64,000 bases of DNA from Microbacterium marinilacus (GCF_019753765.1 NZ_JAIJZW010000001.1:415127-479126), one strand, 5' to 3'. Counted from the stretch's first letter, positions 53,270 to 61,347 are shown. The notes: generated by a model from the sequence alone, not told the origin. A program made the numbers and translations.

Positions 53270-54778
53270 TCAGACCCAGCCGGGCAGCCAGTTGTGCAGG
53301 CGCCAGAGCCCGTACGGCTCGAGGAAGCCGGTGGACAGGGGAAGGAAGAACGCCGCCGCGAGCAGGGCGATCACCAGGAACACCGCCAGCACCGTTCGCC
53401 AGGCGCGCGTCTCGGTGCGGGCCTGGCGCACGGCGTAGGCGTGCTCGGCGGGGCTCGGATCCGCCAGCGTGACGGGATCGCGAGGGCGGGCGAGCCAGCC
53501 GATCGCGAGGGCCAGCAGGATCACGAGGAACGGCAGCATGGCCACGGTGTAGAACTGGAAGATCGTCCGGGACGGGTACAGCAGCCAGGGCACGTACGTG
53601 ACCGCCAGCCCGGTCAGCGCGAGCGCGATCCCGGGGGCGAGCCTGCCCGCTCGGCGCCGGATCAGCAGCACGACCACGAGCAGCACGGCCGCCCACGCGC
53701 CGTACCAGGTGATCGGGTTGGGATGGCTGCCGATCACGCCGATGCAGTCGTCCGACCAGCCGCACCACTCCTCGCCGGTCTCGGGGCGCGCGAGCCACAT
53801 CGCCGTCGGGCGCAGCAGCAGCGGCCACTGCCAGGCCGGGCTCGCATACGGGTGGCCGCTCGTGAGGCCCACGTGGAACCCGTACATGGACGAGTGGTAG
53901 TTCCACAGCGCGACGAGGGGGTTCGGATCCGACCCGCGGTCGTAGCCCCCGGACGTCGCCAGCCATCCGAGCCACGAGAGCACGTAGACCACCGCGGCGA
54001 CCGGCACCAGCTGCAGGAAGGACACCGGGCCCTGCCGCACGACCGCCGAGGCGTACCACTCCTTCACCCCGGCCCGGCGGCGCACCAGCGCGTCCGTGAC
54101 GACCAGGTACACGCCGAGGCCCGCGAGCACGTACAGGCCCGACCACTTCACCGCCGTCGCGGCCCCCAGCGCCGCGCCCGCCGCGAGGATCCACGGCCGG
54201 TTCCAGATGACCGGGCCGAGCCGGCTCTCGGAGGACAGGATGCGCGCCTCGGTGCGGTCGCGGTCGAGCAGCACGAACCAGAACGCGAGCGTGACGAAGA
54301 AGGCCAGGAAGCCGTCGAGCAGGCTCACCCGGCTGAGCGCGATCGCGAGGCCGTCCACGGCGAGCAGCCCCCCGGCGATCGCGCCGACCGCGACGGATCC
54401 GGAGAGGCGGCGGGCGATCGCGTAGACGAGCGGCACCAGCAGGGTGCCGGCGAGCGCCGCGGAGAAGCGCCACCCCCACCCGCTGTCGGCTCCGAACAGC
54501 AGCATCCCGAGGGCGATCAGCCACTTGCCGAGCGGGGGGTGCACCACGTACGCGGGGTCGGTCGAGTACACGTCGGTGTCCCCGGACGTGAACAGCTCGT
54601 TCGCGTCGTCCGGCCAGGTGGCCTCGTACCCGAGGTGCAGCAGGGTCCAGGCGTCCTTGACGTAGTACGTCTCGTCGAACACGAGATCCTGGGGATGCCA
54701 CAGGCCGGTGAAGCGCAGCGCGGCGGCGACGAGCGTGAGCAGCAGGGGGGTCAGCCACTCCAGGCGCGCGCGGGTCAC
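53270..54778 (-). CDS. pmt: dolichyl/polyprenyl-phosphate-mannose-protein mannosyltransferase (Pmt, GT39)
   Basis: 502 residues, multi-spanning. The acidic catalytic motif DETYYVKDAW (about 36-45) lies in the first extracytoplasmic loop, followed by VYSTDPAYVVHPPLGKWLIALGM. A C-terminal PMT_4TMC-like helical block (IALALTGLAVTYVPWLLYPSRTIFQFYTVAMLPF, about 390-423) matches actinobacterial Pmt, which O-mannosylates secreted proteins using polyprenyl-phosphate mannose. GTG start with a TAGGCT -10 hexamer 7 nt upstream (leaderless). Divergent from rsmI, the conserved actinobacterial arrangement. Confidence 0.95.
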   Translation of the reverse strand: MTRARLEWLTPLLLTLVAAALRFTGLWHPQDLVFDETYYVKDAWTLLHLGYEATWPDDANELFTSGDTDVYSTDPAYVVHPPLGKWLIALGMLLFGADSGWGWRFSAALAGTLLVPLVYAIARRLSGSVAVGAIAGGLLAVDGLAIALSRVSLLDGFLAFFVTLAFWFVLLDRDRTEARILSSESRLGPVIWNRPWILAAGAALGAATAVKWSGLYVLAGLGVYLVVTDALVRRRAGVKEWYASAVVRQGPVSFLQLVPVAAVVYVLSWLGWLATSGGYDRGSDPNPLVALWNYHSSMYGFHVGLTSGHPYASPAWQWPLLLRPTAMWLARPETGEEWCGWSDDCIGVIGSHPNPITWYGAWAAVLLVVVLLIRRRAGRLAPGIALALTGLAVTYVPWLLYPSRTIFQFYTVAMLPFLVILLALAIGWLARPRDPVTLADPSPAEHAYAVRQARTETRAWRTVLAVFLVIALLAAAFFLPLSTGFLEPYGLWRLHNWLPGWV

Positions 54779-54785
54779 GGCGTCC

Positions 54786-54791
54786 AGCCTA
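54786..54791 (-). promoter_or_regulatory. -10 element of leaderless pmt
   Basis: TAGGCT on the minus strand, 7 nt before the GTG start. Confidence 0.6.
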
Positions 54792-54828
54792 GAGCGCGGG
54801 CGGCGCGGGCCCCGGCATCGCCCGCGGC

Positions 54829-54834
54829 TACGCT
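54829..54834 (+). promoter_or_regulatory. -10 element of leaderless rsmI
   Basis: TACGCT lies 6 nt before the GTG start of rsmI; the pmt and rsmI promoters are back to back in 62 bp. Confidence 0.6.
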
Positions 54835-54840
54835 GGGGCG

Positions 54841-55659
54841 GTGATCATCCTCGCGGCGACGCCCATCGGCAACCTCGGCGACGCGTCGCGCCGGCTGGTC
54901 GAGGTGCTCGAGGACGCGCCGGTGGTCGCCGCCGAGGACACCCGCACCGCCCAGCGCCTCTTCGCGGCCCTCGGGATCGCCAACCGTCCGCGGCTGATCG
55001 CGATGCACGACCACAACGAGCGCCAGAAGGCCGCCGAGCTGGTCGAGCTCGCGCGCGATCAGGACCTCGTGGTGCTGACGGACGCGGGGATGCCGACGGT
55101 CAGCGACCCGGGCTACGGGCTCGTCGCCGCGGCGGCGGAAGCCGGGGTCACGGTGACCGCGATCCCCGGGCCGAGCGCCGTGCTCACCGCGCTCGCGGTG
55201 GCGGGGCTGCCGACCGACCGCTTCACGTTCGAGGGCTTCGTCGCGCGCAAGCCCGGGGAGCGGCGCCGTGCGCTCGCGGCGCTGGCGTCCGAGCCCCGCA
55301 CGATGGTGTTCTTCGAGGCGCCCACGCGCGTCGCGCAGACGCTCGCCGACATGGCGACCGCCTTCGGCGACGACCGGCGCGCCGCCGTGTGCCGCGAGCT
55401 CACCAAGCTGCACGAGGAGGTCGTGCGCGGCGGCCTGGCCGAGCTGCGCGCCTGGGCCGAGGACGGCGTGCGCGGCGAGGTCGTGATCGTCGTCGGCGGC
55501 GCTGTCGCGGGCGACGTGCCGCTGCCCGACGCCCTCGCGCAGGTGCAGGAGCTCGTCGCGGCAGGGACCCGGCTGAAGGATGCGGCCGCCGAGGTCGCGG
55601 CGCACACCGGCCACTCCTCGCGCGACCTGTACCAGGCCGCGCTCGCCGCGAGGCGCTGA
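54841..55659 (+). CDS. rsmI: 16S rRNA (cytidine-1402-2'-O)-methyltransferase
   Basis: 272 residues. N-terminal ILAATPIGNLGDASRRL and VVAAEDTRTAQRLF, LTDAGMPTVSDPGYGLV (about 80-96) and IPGPSAVLTALAVAGLPTDRFTFEGFV (about 108-135) are RsmI (tetrapyrrole methylase superfamily) signatures. It methylates ribosomal C1402 in the decoding centre using S-adenosylmethionine. GTG start with a leaderless -10 hexamer. Divergent from pmt and convergent with the thioesterase gene across a palindrome doublet. Confidence 0.96.
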   Translation: MIILAATPIGNLGDASRRLVEVLEDAPVVAAEDTRTAQRLFAALGIANRPRLIAMHDHNERQKAAELVELARDQDLVVLTDAGMPTVSDPGYGLVAAAAEAGVTVTAIPGPSAVLTALAVAGLPTDRFTFEGFVARKPGERRRALAALASEPRTMVFFEAPTRVAQTLADMATAFGDDRRAAVCRELTKLHEEVVRGGLAELRAWAEDGVRGEVVIVVGGAVAGDVPLPDALAQVQELVAAGTRLKDAAAEVAAHTGHSSRDLYQAALAARR

Positions 55660-55670
55660 CCCCGATCCGC

Positions 55671-55731
55671 GGGTGCCCTATGGCACTCGCGGGTGGTCGG
55701 CGAGTGCCACATGGCACTCGTGGGTGGACGG
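55671..55731. repeat. palindrome doublet, left of the thioesterase gene
   Basis: Two copies of a CGAGTGYCAYATGGCACTCG-type palindrome: a degenerate one (GGGTGCCCTATGGCACTCG, 55671-55689) and a near-perfect one (55701-55720, 9-bp arms). Their right halves continue as a direct repeat, TGGCACTCGCGGGTGGTCGG versus TGGCACTCGTGGGTGGACGG, exactly 31 bp apart. They lie between convergent rsmI and thioesterase genes. Confidence 0.7.
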
Positions 55732-55739
55732 CATCCGCG

Positions 55740-56207
55740 CTACGGCAGGCTGACCGTGCCGGTCGCGGGGTGCTCGCGCGGCATGCGGTCGCGGTCGTAG
55801 GTGACGTCGGTGAAGCCGTGCGGCGTGGGGCGACCCTGCTCGTCCACGCTGACGAACACCAGACGGTCGATGGTCAGGATGCGCTTGCGGGTGATCATGT
55901 TGCGCACGACGGCGCGCATGGTGAGGGACGTGCGACCGAAGCGGGTGGCGCCGAGCCCCATCTCGATCAGGTCGCCCTGGAGAGCGGACGACTCGAAGTT
56001 GATCTCCGAGATGAGCTTGGTGACGACGCGGTAGTTGCCGAGCTGGATGATCGCGTAGATCGCGGCCTCCTCGTCGATCCAGCGCAGCAGGCTGCCGCCG
56101 AACAGCGTGCCGTTGGCGTTGAGGTCCTCCGGCTTCACCCATTTGCGGGTGTGGAAGTTCACGCCGTCCTCCGACCAGTGCCAGTCCGGGAGCGTCTGGG
56201 GCGTCAT
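55740..56207 (-). CDS. hot-dog-fold acyl-CoA thioesterase (YciA/BFIT family)
   Basis: 155 residues, one hot-dog domain. NANGTLFGGSLLRWIDEEAAIYAI (about 26-50) has the N-x-x-G-T-x-F-G-G-x-L-x-x-W-x-D-E pattern with the catalytic Asp of acyl-CoA thioesterases. Strands IEMGLGATRFGRTSLTMRAVVRN and LVFVSVDEQGRPTPHGFTDV follow. It hydrolyses acyl-CoA to free acid and CoA; chain-length preference unknown. The ATG at 56207 is supported by a leaderless -10 hexamer; the upstream extension (TRGRRVPYDTRG) is translated palindrome sequence. Flanked on both sides by the same palindrome family. Confidence 0.88.
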   Translation of the reverse strand: MTPQTLPDWHWSEDGVNFHTRKWVKPEDLNANGTLFGGSLLRWIDEEAAIYAIIQLGNYRVVTKLISEINFESSALQGDLIEMGLGATRFGRTSLTMRAVVRNMITRKRILTIDRLVFVSVDEQGRPTPHGFTDVTYDRDRMPREHPATGTVSLP

Positions 56208-56213
56208 CCTTCG

Positions 56214-56219
56214 AGCGTA
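56214..56219 (-). promoter_or_regulatory. -10 element of the leaderless thioesterase gene
   Basis: TACGCT on the minus strand, 6 nt before the ATG. The palindrome at 56239-56258 overlaps its -35 position. Confidence 0.55.
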
Positions 56220-56238
56220 CTGCGCGGCCCCTGTCCCC

Positions 56239-56290
56239 CGAGTGTCATATGGCACTCGGCGCCCGCGCGTGAGTGTCACATGGCACTCAC
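56239..56290. repeat. palindrome doublet, right of the thioesterase gene
   Basis: CGAGTGTCATATGGCACTCG (56239-56258) and GTGAGTGTCACATGGCACTCAC core (56269-56290) share 17 of 18 inner bases and lie exactly 31 bp apart, the same spacing as the left doublet. Each can fold as a 9-10-bp stem in RNA with one G-U pair. Confidence 0.7.
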
Positions 56291-56306
56291 GACGCCGGGG
56301 AGGGGG

Positions 56307-57155
56307 TCAGACCGCCGTCGCGCGGCCCTCGCTCACGTCGCCGCCGATGATCCGGTGCCGCACGGCGGCCGAGAGCTGGTCGACGGCGATGGTCACGGCG
56401 ATCGTGACGAGCAGCGCGACGCCGAGCCTGTCCCACTCGCGGCCGTTGAAGAGCTGTTCGAGCAGGAAGCCGATGCCGCCGAGCCCGAGCGCGCCGAGGA
56501 TGGCGCCGGCGCGGATGTTGATCTCGAACCGGTACAGCCAGAACGCGACGATCTCGGGCAGGACCTGGGGCAGCATGCCCCAGCGCAGCACCGCCAGCTG
56601 CCCCGCCCCTGTCGCGCGGAGCGCCTCGACCGGGCCCGGCCGGAGGCCCTCGATCGCCTCGCTGGTGAGCTTTCCCAGCGTGCCGACCGAGCCGATGCCG
56701 AGCGCGATCGCGCCGGCCGCCGGGTGGAAGCCCCACAGCGGCAGCAGGAACACGATCGCGAGGATGAACTCCGGGATCGCCCGCACGACGTTCAGCACGG
56801 TGCGGGCGATGCCCACCACCCATGCGGGTGCGACGTTCCGCGCCGCCAGGAACCCGAGGGGCAGCGACAGCAGCGCGCCGATCAGCGTGCCGATCCAGGC
56901 GATCGAGATCGAGTCGAGCATGAACTGGAACGCGACGGTCCACCATTCCGACTGCGGGTCCGCGAACGGGTTGCGGAAGATCCCCTGCGACAGCAGCCCG
57001 GCGTAGCGCACGACGGCCTCGGGCAGCCCGAACAGGCGCCCCCAGTCGGCGCCCAGCAGCCACACGCACCCGACCACGACGAGGGCGCCGGCGAGCCAGG
57101 CCAGCGTGACGGGCCACTTCGGCGGGGCCGGCGGTCGGACGGCGGGCGCGGACAT
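56307..57155 (-). CDS. phnE: phosphonate/phosphite ABC transporter permease PhnE (second subunit)
   Basis: 282 residues, about 6 transmembrane helices. The EAA-type coupling loop EALRATGAGQLAVLRWGMLPQVLPEIVAFWLYRFEINIRAGAILG (about 180-225, quoted in part) is the PhnE signature, and PLGFLAARNVAP plus VRAIPEFILAIVFL support it. It overlaps the first permease stop by one base (TGATG). The two similar but distinct PhnE genes imply a heterodimer. Last gene of phnDCEE. Confidence 0.9.
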   Translation of the reverse strand: MSAPAVRPPAPPKWPVTLAWLAGALVVVGCVWLLGADWGRLFGLPEAVVRYAGLLSQGIFRNPFADPQSEWWTVAFQFMLDSISIAWIGTLIGALLSLPLGFLAARNVAPAWVVGIARTVLNVVRAIPEFILAIVFLLPLWGFHPAAGAIALGIGSVGTLGKLTSEAIEGLRPGPVEALRATGAGQLAVLRWGMLPQVLPEIVAFWLYRFEINIRAGAILGALGLGGIGFLLEQLFNGREWDRLGVALLVTIAVTIAVDQLSAAVRHRIIGGDVSEGRATAV

Positions 57156-57973
57156 CAGATGAGCCTTCGCCGGGCGGCGCGCGAGACGAGGTCGAGCAGG
57201 ATCACGATCACGACGAGGCCGATGATCATCACCGACACGTTGTCGTAGTGGAACCGGGCGCGCTCCACGTTGATCAGCGACCCGATGCCGCCAGCGCCCA
57301 CGAGGCCGATGATGGCCGACGCGCGCAGGTTCATCTCGAACACGTACAGCACGTACGACAGGAACCCCGGCCAGACCTGCGGCAGCACGGCGGTGAGCGA
57401 GCGCTGGAAGGTCGTCGCCCCCGCGGCGTCGGCCGCCTCGAGGGGCCCGGTGACGACGGCGTCGACGGTCTCGCTCGTGAGCTTGGCGATGATGCCGGTG
57501 TTGAACACGGCCAGGGCCAGCAGCCCGGCGAGCGTCCCGGTGGAGACCATGGCGACCATCAGGTACGCGTACCCGATCTCCGGCAGCGAGCGCAGCACCG
57601 AGAGGAACCACCGCACGAGCCGCAGGAGCCAGCTGGAACGGTTCGTGGCGCGCGAGGCGAGCAGGGCGAAGACGAGACCCGCCACGGCGCCGACGAGCGT
57701 CGCGAGCACCGCCATCACGAGCGTCTCGATCCAGGCCGACGCGACCGCGGGCCGGGCGAGGAACGCCCAGTTCGGCGTGAGGTACTGGGACACGATGCCC
57801 CAGGCGCGCGGGTTGCCCACGAACAGGGGCTCCAGCGTGAACTGGATGCGGATGCCCGCCCAGACCGTCATCGCGACGGCCGCGACGCCGACGATCAGGA
57901 AGAAGGGGCGGGGCCGCGGCCTGGGCGGTCGGGTCACCGCCGCGCGGGGTGCGTCGGCGGCGGGCGCCGTCAC
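57155..57973 (-). CDS. phnE: phosphonate/phosphite ABC transporter permease PhnE (first subunit)
   Basis: 272 residues, about 6 transmembrane helices, Pro/Arg-rich N-terminus. Coupling loop EAADAAGATTFQRSLTAVLPQVWPGFLSYVLYVFEMNLRASAIIG (about 170-213, quoted in part) and FALLASRATNRSSWLLRLVRWFLSVLRSLPEIGYA-type motif match PhnE. GTG start overlapping the PhnC stop by 4 bp. Works with the second PhnE. Confidence 0.92.
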   Translation of the reverse strand: MTAPAADAPRAAVTRPPRPRPRPFFLIVGVAAVAMTVWAGIRIQFTLEPLFVGNPRAWGIVSQYLTPNWAFLARPAVASAWIETLVMAVLATLVGAVAGLVFALLASRATNRSSWLLRLVRWFLSVLRSLPEIGYAYLMVAMVSTGTLAGLLALAVFNTGIIAKLTSETVDAVVTGPLEAADAAGATTFQRSLTAVLPQVWPGFLSYVLYVFEMNLRASAIIGLVGAGGIGSLINVERARFHYDNVSVMIIGLVVIVILLDLVSRAARRRLI

Positions 57974-58773
57974 GCCGTCTCCGGGTCGGTGCCGGGCGCC
58001 GTCCGCGCCGGTCCCGGCAGCACGTCGTCGGCGTTGAGCGCGCGGCCGTAGATCTGCGCGAACACGGCGTCGTCGGCCTCCGCCGCGGTGCCGTCGAAGA
58101 CGACCCTGCCCGCCCGCATCCCGATGATCCGGTCGGCGTATCGCGTCGCGAGGTCGAGGAAGTGCAGGTTGACGACGGTGGTGATGCCGAGGTCGCGGTT
58201 GATGCGCTGCAGGTCGCGCATGACCATGTTCGCCGTGGGCGGGTCGAGGGACGCGACCGGCTCGTCGGCGAGGATCACGGCGGGCTCCTGCGCGAGCGCG
58301 CGAGCGATGGCGACCCGCTGCTGCTGCCCGCCCGACAGGGCCGAGGCCCGGTTGTAGGCCTTGTCGACGATGCCGACCCGCTCGAGCGCGCGGAAGGCCA
58401 GCTCGACGTCGTCCGGCCGCCAGGCCCCGAGCAGCGCGCGCCACCAGGGCGTGGCGTGCAGCCGACCGGTGAGGACGTTGGCGAGCACGGTCGACCGCTC
58501 GACCAGGTTGAAGGACTGGAAGATCATGCCGATGCGGGCGCGCAGCAGCCGCAGCCGTCGGCCCCGCGCGCCGTCGACCCGCTCGCCGTCCACCGTGAGA
58601 TGCCCGCCGCTCACGCGCACGATGCCGTTGACGGCACGGATGAGCGTGGACTTCCCGGCGCCGGAGAGGCCGACGACCACGACGAACTGGCCCCGCGGGA
58701 TCGTCAGCGTGACGCCGTCCAGCCCCTTGGTGCCGGTGGGGTAGGTGACGGTCACGTCGTCGAACTCGATCAC
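57970..58773 (-). CDS. phnC: phosphonate/phosphite ABC transporter ATP-binding protein PhnC
   Basis: 267 residues. Walker A GLSGAGKSTLIRAVN (about 35-49), FQSFNLVERSTVLANVLTGRL (about 88-108, a PhnC-specific stretch), signature [17 protein letters not shown], Walker B VILADEPVASLDP and H-loop VNLHFLDLA. GTG start with a weak Shine-Dalgarno. Downstream of phnD with a hairpin in between. Confidence 0.94.
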   Translation of the reverse strand: MIEFDDVTVTYPTGTKGLDGVTLTIPRGQFVVVVGLSGAGKSTLIRAVNGIVRVSGGHLTVDGERVDGARGRRLRLLRARIGMIFQSFNLVERSTVLANVLTGRLHATPWWRALLGAWRPDDVELAFRALERVGIVDKAYNRASALSGGQQQRVAIARALAQEPAVILADEPVASLDPPTANMVMRDLQRINRDLGITTVVNLHFLDLATRYADRIIGMRAGRVVFDGTAAEADDAVFAQIYGRALNADDVLPGPARTAPGTDPETA

Positions 58774-58799
58774 GGATGGTGCCTCGCAGGATCGGAGGG

Positions 58800-58819
58800 C
58801 CGGCCGCGTGTGCGGCCGG
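58800..58819 (-). other. intra-operon hairpin between phnD and phnC
   Basis: CCGGCCGC and GCGGCCGG with a GTGT loop, a perfect 8-bp stem just after the phnD stop. It likely sets higher phnD than phnCE transcript levels. Confidence 0.5.
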
Positions 58820-58825
58820 GGAGGG

Positions 58826-59815
58826 TCACTCGTCGCCGAAGTTGGCCGCGACCTGGCGTGCCGCGTCGAGCGCGTCGAGATCGGCGGGCACGAGTCCGTC
58901 GATGTTGTAGACCGCCTGCAGCACGGCGACGCCGTCGTCCGTGTCGGCGACGGCGAGGAACGCGTCGGCGATCCGCTGCTGCCACTCCTCGGAGAGGTCT
59001 CCCGATACGGCGACGCCGTCGTTCGGGATGTCCGTCGACCACGCGAACACCGTCAGATCCTCGCCGATCGTCGGGATCTCCTCCACGACCTCCGTGCGTG
59101 CGTCGTTGAAGCTGACGCCGACGGTCGCGTCGCCGCTCTCCACCGCGAGCACGGCGTTCGGGTGACCGCCGGCGAAGAACGCGTTCGTCAGGTCGAGCGG
59201 GTCGATGCCCGCCACCTGCTGCAGCTGCGTCGCCGGGTAGTAGTAGCCGGAGGCGCTGCCCTCGTCGACGAACGCGATGGTCTCGTCGGCGGTGATGGAC
59301 GCGAGGGCGTCCTCGCCCACGGGGCCGTTCTCGGCCGAGTCGGTGCCGTTGCAGAACGTGTAGCCCTCTTCGTCGGTGACGACCTCGTCGAGGCAGAAGC
59401 GGTCGGTGTCGGCCGTGTACCACTGGGTGACGTAGGTGGACGAGCCGTATCGCACCGACTGCAGGACCGGCACGGCGCCGGCCTGATCGGCGGCCTGCAC
59501 CAGGGCGATGGGGCCGAACATGCCGATGTCGGCCTGACCGGCCTGCATCGCGGTGACGAGCGCCGTGTAGTCGCTCGAGACGCTGGTCTCGACGGGGACG
59601 CCGAGCTCCTCCTCGAGCAGGGTGCCGAGCTCCTCGGCGTCGAGCACGAGCTGGTCGACGTCCTGCGACGGCACCAGGCCCAGCACGAGCTCGGTGGGAT
59701 CCTCGCCGTCAGCGGGCTCGGTGCTCGTCCCGGTGCTGGGGCCGCCGCCGCAGCCGGCGAGCACGAGGGCGGTCGCGGTGGCGGCGAGCAGGGCCGCGGG
59801 CGTCCTGAGCTTCAT
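58826..59815 (-). CDS. phnD: phosphonate/phosphite ABC transporter substrate-binding lipoprotein PhnD
   Basis: 329 residues. Lipoprotein signal peptide with LVLAGC (Cys22) and a Gly/Thr/Ser linker. PhnD/PtxB family marks: LGLVPSQDVDQLVLDAEELGTLLEEELGVPV (about 45-75, quoted in part), SSDYTALVTAMQAGQADIGMFGP (about 78-100), FVDEGSASGYYYP (about 190-202) and GGHPNAVLAVESGDATVGV. An insertion around 140-165 carries two Cys (FCLDEVV and TFCNGTD), possibly a disulfide. Binds phosphonate, phosphite or a phosphate ester. AGGAGGA precedes the ATG. Confidence 0.93.
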   Translation of the reverse strand: MKLRTPAALLAATATALVLAGCGGGPSTGTSTEPADGEDPTELVLGLVPSQDVDQLVLDAEELGTLLEEELGVPVETSVSSDYTALVTAMQAGQADIGMFGPIALVQAADQAGAVPVLQSVRYGSSTYVTQWYTADTDRFCLDEVVTDEEGYTFCNGTDSAENGPVGEDALASITADETIAFVDEGSASGYYYPATQLQQVAGIDPLDLTNAFFAGGHPNAVLAVESGDATVGVSFNDARTEVVEEIPTIGEDLTVFAWSTDIPNDGVAVSGDLSEEWQQRIADAFLAVADTDDGVAVLQAVYNIDGLVPADLDALDAARQVAANFGDE

Positions 59816-59881
59816 GGTTCCTCCTGGAGCATGCGCCGGCTGGGCCGGATGGGGACGAGCTGACCGCGCGCGGCCAGTCCG

Positions 59882-59926
59882 AACATATCCCCGCGACAGC
59901 GTCGGGTCACCGATCGTTCACGAACT
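59882..59926 (-). promoter_or_regulatory. phnD promoter with PHO-box-like direct repeats
   Basis: TATGTT -10 (plus AACATA, 59882-59887) and a GTGACC -35 (plus 59905-59910 region) with a 17-bp spacer read toward phnD. Overlapping and upstream on the plus strand, GGTCACCGATC and GTTCACGAACT (59905-59926) are two adjacent 11-nt units resembling the actinobacterial PhoP direct-repeat unit G-T-T-C-A-C-C. Confidence 0.5.
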
Positions 59927-60631
59927 CGTAACGCGGCGGCGTCCGTGCCTCTCGTCGATGCCGGCCCAGGAACGGATCCACGGCTCGAGCCCCTCGAAGG
60001 TGGCGGCGCGCGCGTCCGGGGTGCCGCCGCCCCTGCCGTGCGGGTCGATCAGGGCGGTGGCGGCGCCGCGCCGCTGTGGGACCGCGAGGTCGTTGCGCCA
60101 GATGTCGCCGACGCTCAGCACGGTGTCGTGCGTCACGGGATGGGGGAGCGCGTCGAGCAGAGCGCCGAGACCGGCGGGCTTGCCGGCGTCGGCCACCACG
60201 TCGTCGAAGCAGTCGTCCACGCCGAGGAGGGCGAGGATGCGGTCGAGGCCCGACGCGGGCGCGTTCGTCACGAGCACGACGGCGACCCCGGCCGCGCGCA
60301 GGTCGCGCGCGAGCGTCGCGAACCCCTCGGGCGTCCGGACGCCGAGCCCCTCGCCGGCGAGGGCGTCGCGTGCGTGGCGGAAGGCGGCGTCCGTCACGTC
60401 GGCGCCGATGCCGGCGGCGCGCGCCGCCTGCTGCACCGCCATGTAGCCGTCGGCCGCGTCGGCGAACTCGTCGAGCGCCTCGCCGGCGCTCCATCGGGCG
60501 ATCCGGGCGGGCAGGTCGGCGAGCGACGGATGGGCTTCGGCGACGCGGCGCGCGTAGGCGAGCGCCGGTCCGTCGCCGATGCACACGGTGCCGTCGAAGT
60601 CGAGGATGGCGGTGCGCGGCTGCCGGGTCAT
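59918..60631 (-). CDS. HAD-superfamily hydrolase (subfamily IA phosphatase-like)
   Basis: 237 residues. All four HAD motifs are seen: nucleophile Asp11 and Asp13 in LDFDGTVCIGDG, VLVTNAPAS (motif II, Thr about 121), Lys in DAGKPAGLGAL (about 154) and VGDIWRND (motif IV, about 178). A helical cap lies between motifs I and II (about 25-95). The gene starts 2 bp after gntR, with a leaderless -10 inside gntR, and ends within the phnD promoter element. It is not a phosphonatase (PhnX has a different motif I), so the phn link is positional only. Substrate unknown; a sugar-phosphate is plausible. Confidence 0.85.
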   Translation of the reverse strand: MTRQPRTAILDFDGTVCIGDGPALAYARRVAEAHPSLADLPARIARWSAGEALDEFADAADGYMAVQQAARAAGIGADVTDAAFRHARDALAGEGLGVRTPEGFATLARDLRAAGVAVVLVTNAPASGLDRILALLGVDDCFDDVVADAGKPAGLGALLDALPHPVTHDTVLSVGDIWRNDLAVPQRRGAATALIDPHGRGGGTPDARAATFEGLEPWIRSWAGIDERHGRRRVTSS

Positions 60632-60633
60632 GC

Positions 60634-61347
60634 TCAGACCGTACGCGTCCAGACGCCGGGCTCGGCGAGCTCGGCCCAGACCGTGTGCATGTGCGCGCGG
60701 GAGTGCTGCTCGGCCGTCTCCGCCTCGCCGTCGACGATCGCGAGGGCCACGCGCATGTGGTTCTCGAGCGTGCCGGCGGCGGGAACGGAGGGCGTCAGGC
60801 CGAGGCGCGTGCGCCCCTCCAGCACCGCCCGTACGGGGTCGGCCAGCGCCGCCAGCTGCGGGTTGCCCGACGCGGCGAGCAGCAGGGCGTGGAACTCGAC
60901 GTCGGCGGCGAGGTAGGGGTCCGAGTCGCCGAGTCCGCGGCTACCGAGGTCCACCAGCACGTCGGCGAGCCGGCGCAGCTCCGCCCGCTGCGCGGCGGTC
61001 GCCCGGCGGGCGGCCAACCGGGCGGCCATGGGCTCGGCGGCGACGCGCAGCTCGGCGAGCGCCTCGAGCTGCTGCTGGCGGAACGGCCCCCGCAGGTTCC
61101 AGGCGATCAGCTGCGGCGAGAACGCGTCCCAGCTCTCGCGGGGCTGCACCGTGATGCCGACCCGTCGGCGCGAGGCGACGAGGCCGATGCTCTCGAGCAC
61201 GCGCACCGCCTCGCGCACCACGGTGCGGGAGGCGCCGGAGTCCTTCTCGATCAGCGAGAGCGTGAGCACCGTTCCGGGCGCGAGCTCGCCCGACGCGATC
61301 CGGCCGCCGAGATCGTCCAGAACATCTCGATGCATGCCGATGGCCAT
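60634..61347 (-). CDS. GntR/FadR-family (FCD domain) transcriptional regulator of gluconate/idonate genes
   Basis: 237 residues. N-terminal winged helix-turn-helix (LTLSLIEKDSGASRTVVREAVRVLESIGLVASRRRVGITVQ, about 29-69) and a C-terminal all-helical FCD sensor (about 90-225; RVAAEPMAARLAARRA, DVEFHALLLAASGNPQLAAL) with metal-coordinating His residues. ATG at 61347 follows GAGGGAGGC; a GTG one codon upstream is also possible. Divergent from gntP-idnO-idnD, with two operator-like motifs in the 129-bp gap. Gluconate or 6-phosphogluconate is a likely effector. Confidence 0.9.
   Translation of the reverse strand: MAIGMHRDVLDDLGGRIASGELAPGTVLTLSLIEKDSGASRTVVREAVRVLESIGLVASRRRVGITVQPRESWDAFSPQLIAWNLRGPFRQQQLEALAELRVAAEPMAARLAARRATAAQRAELRRLADVLVDLGSRGLGDSDPYLAADVEFHALLLAASGNPQLAALADPVRAVLEGRTRLGLTPSVPAAGTLENHMRVALAIVDGEAETAEQHSRAHMHTVWAELAEPGVWTRTV
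60638..60643 (-). promoter_or_regulatory. -10 element of leaderless HAD gene inside gntR
   Basis: TACGGT on the minus strand, 6 nt before the HAD ATG and inside the last codons of the GntR gene. Confidence 0.45.

Noticed and set aside
55671..56290. Possible CRISPR array
   Set aside because: Only two palindromes per side, unit spacing 31 bp with 10-11-bp gaps, gene in between and no cas genes; REP-like repeats fit better.
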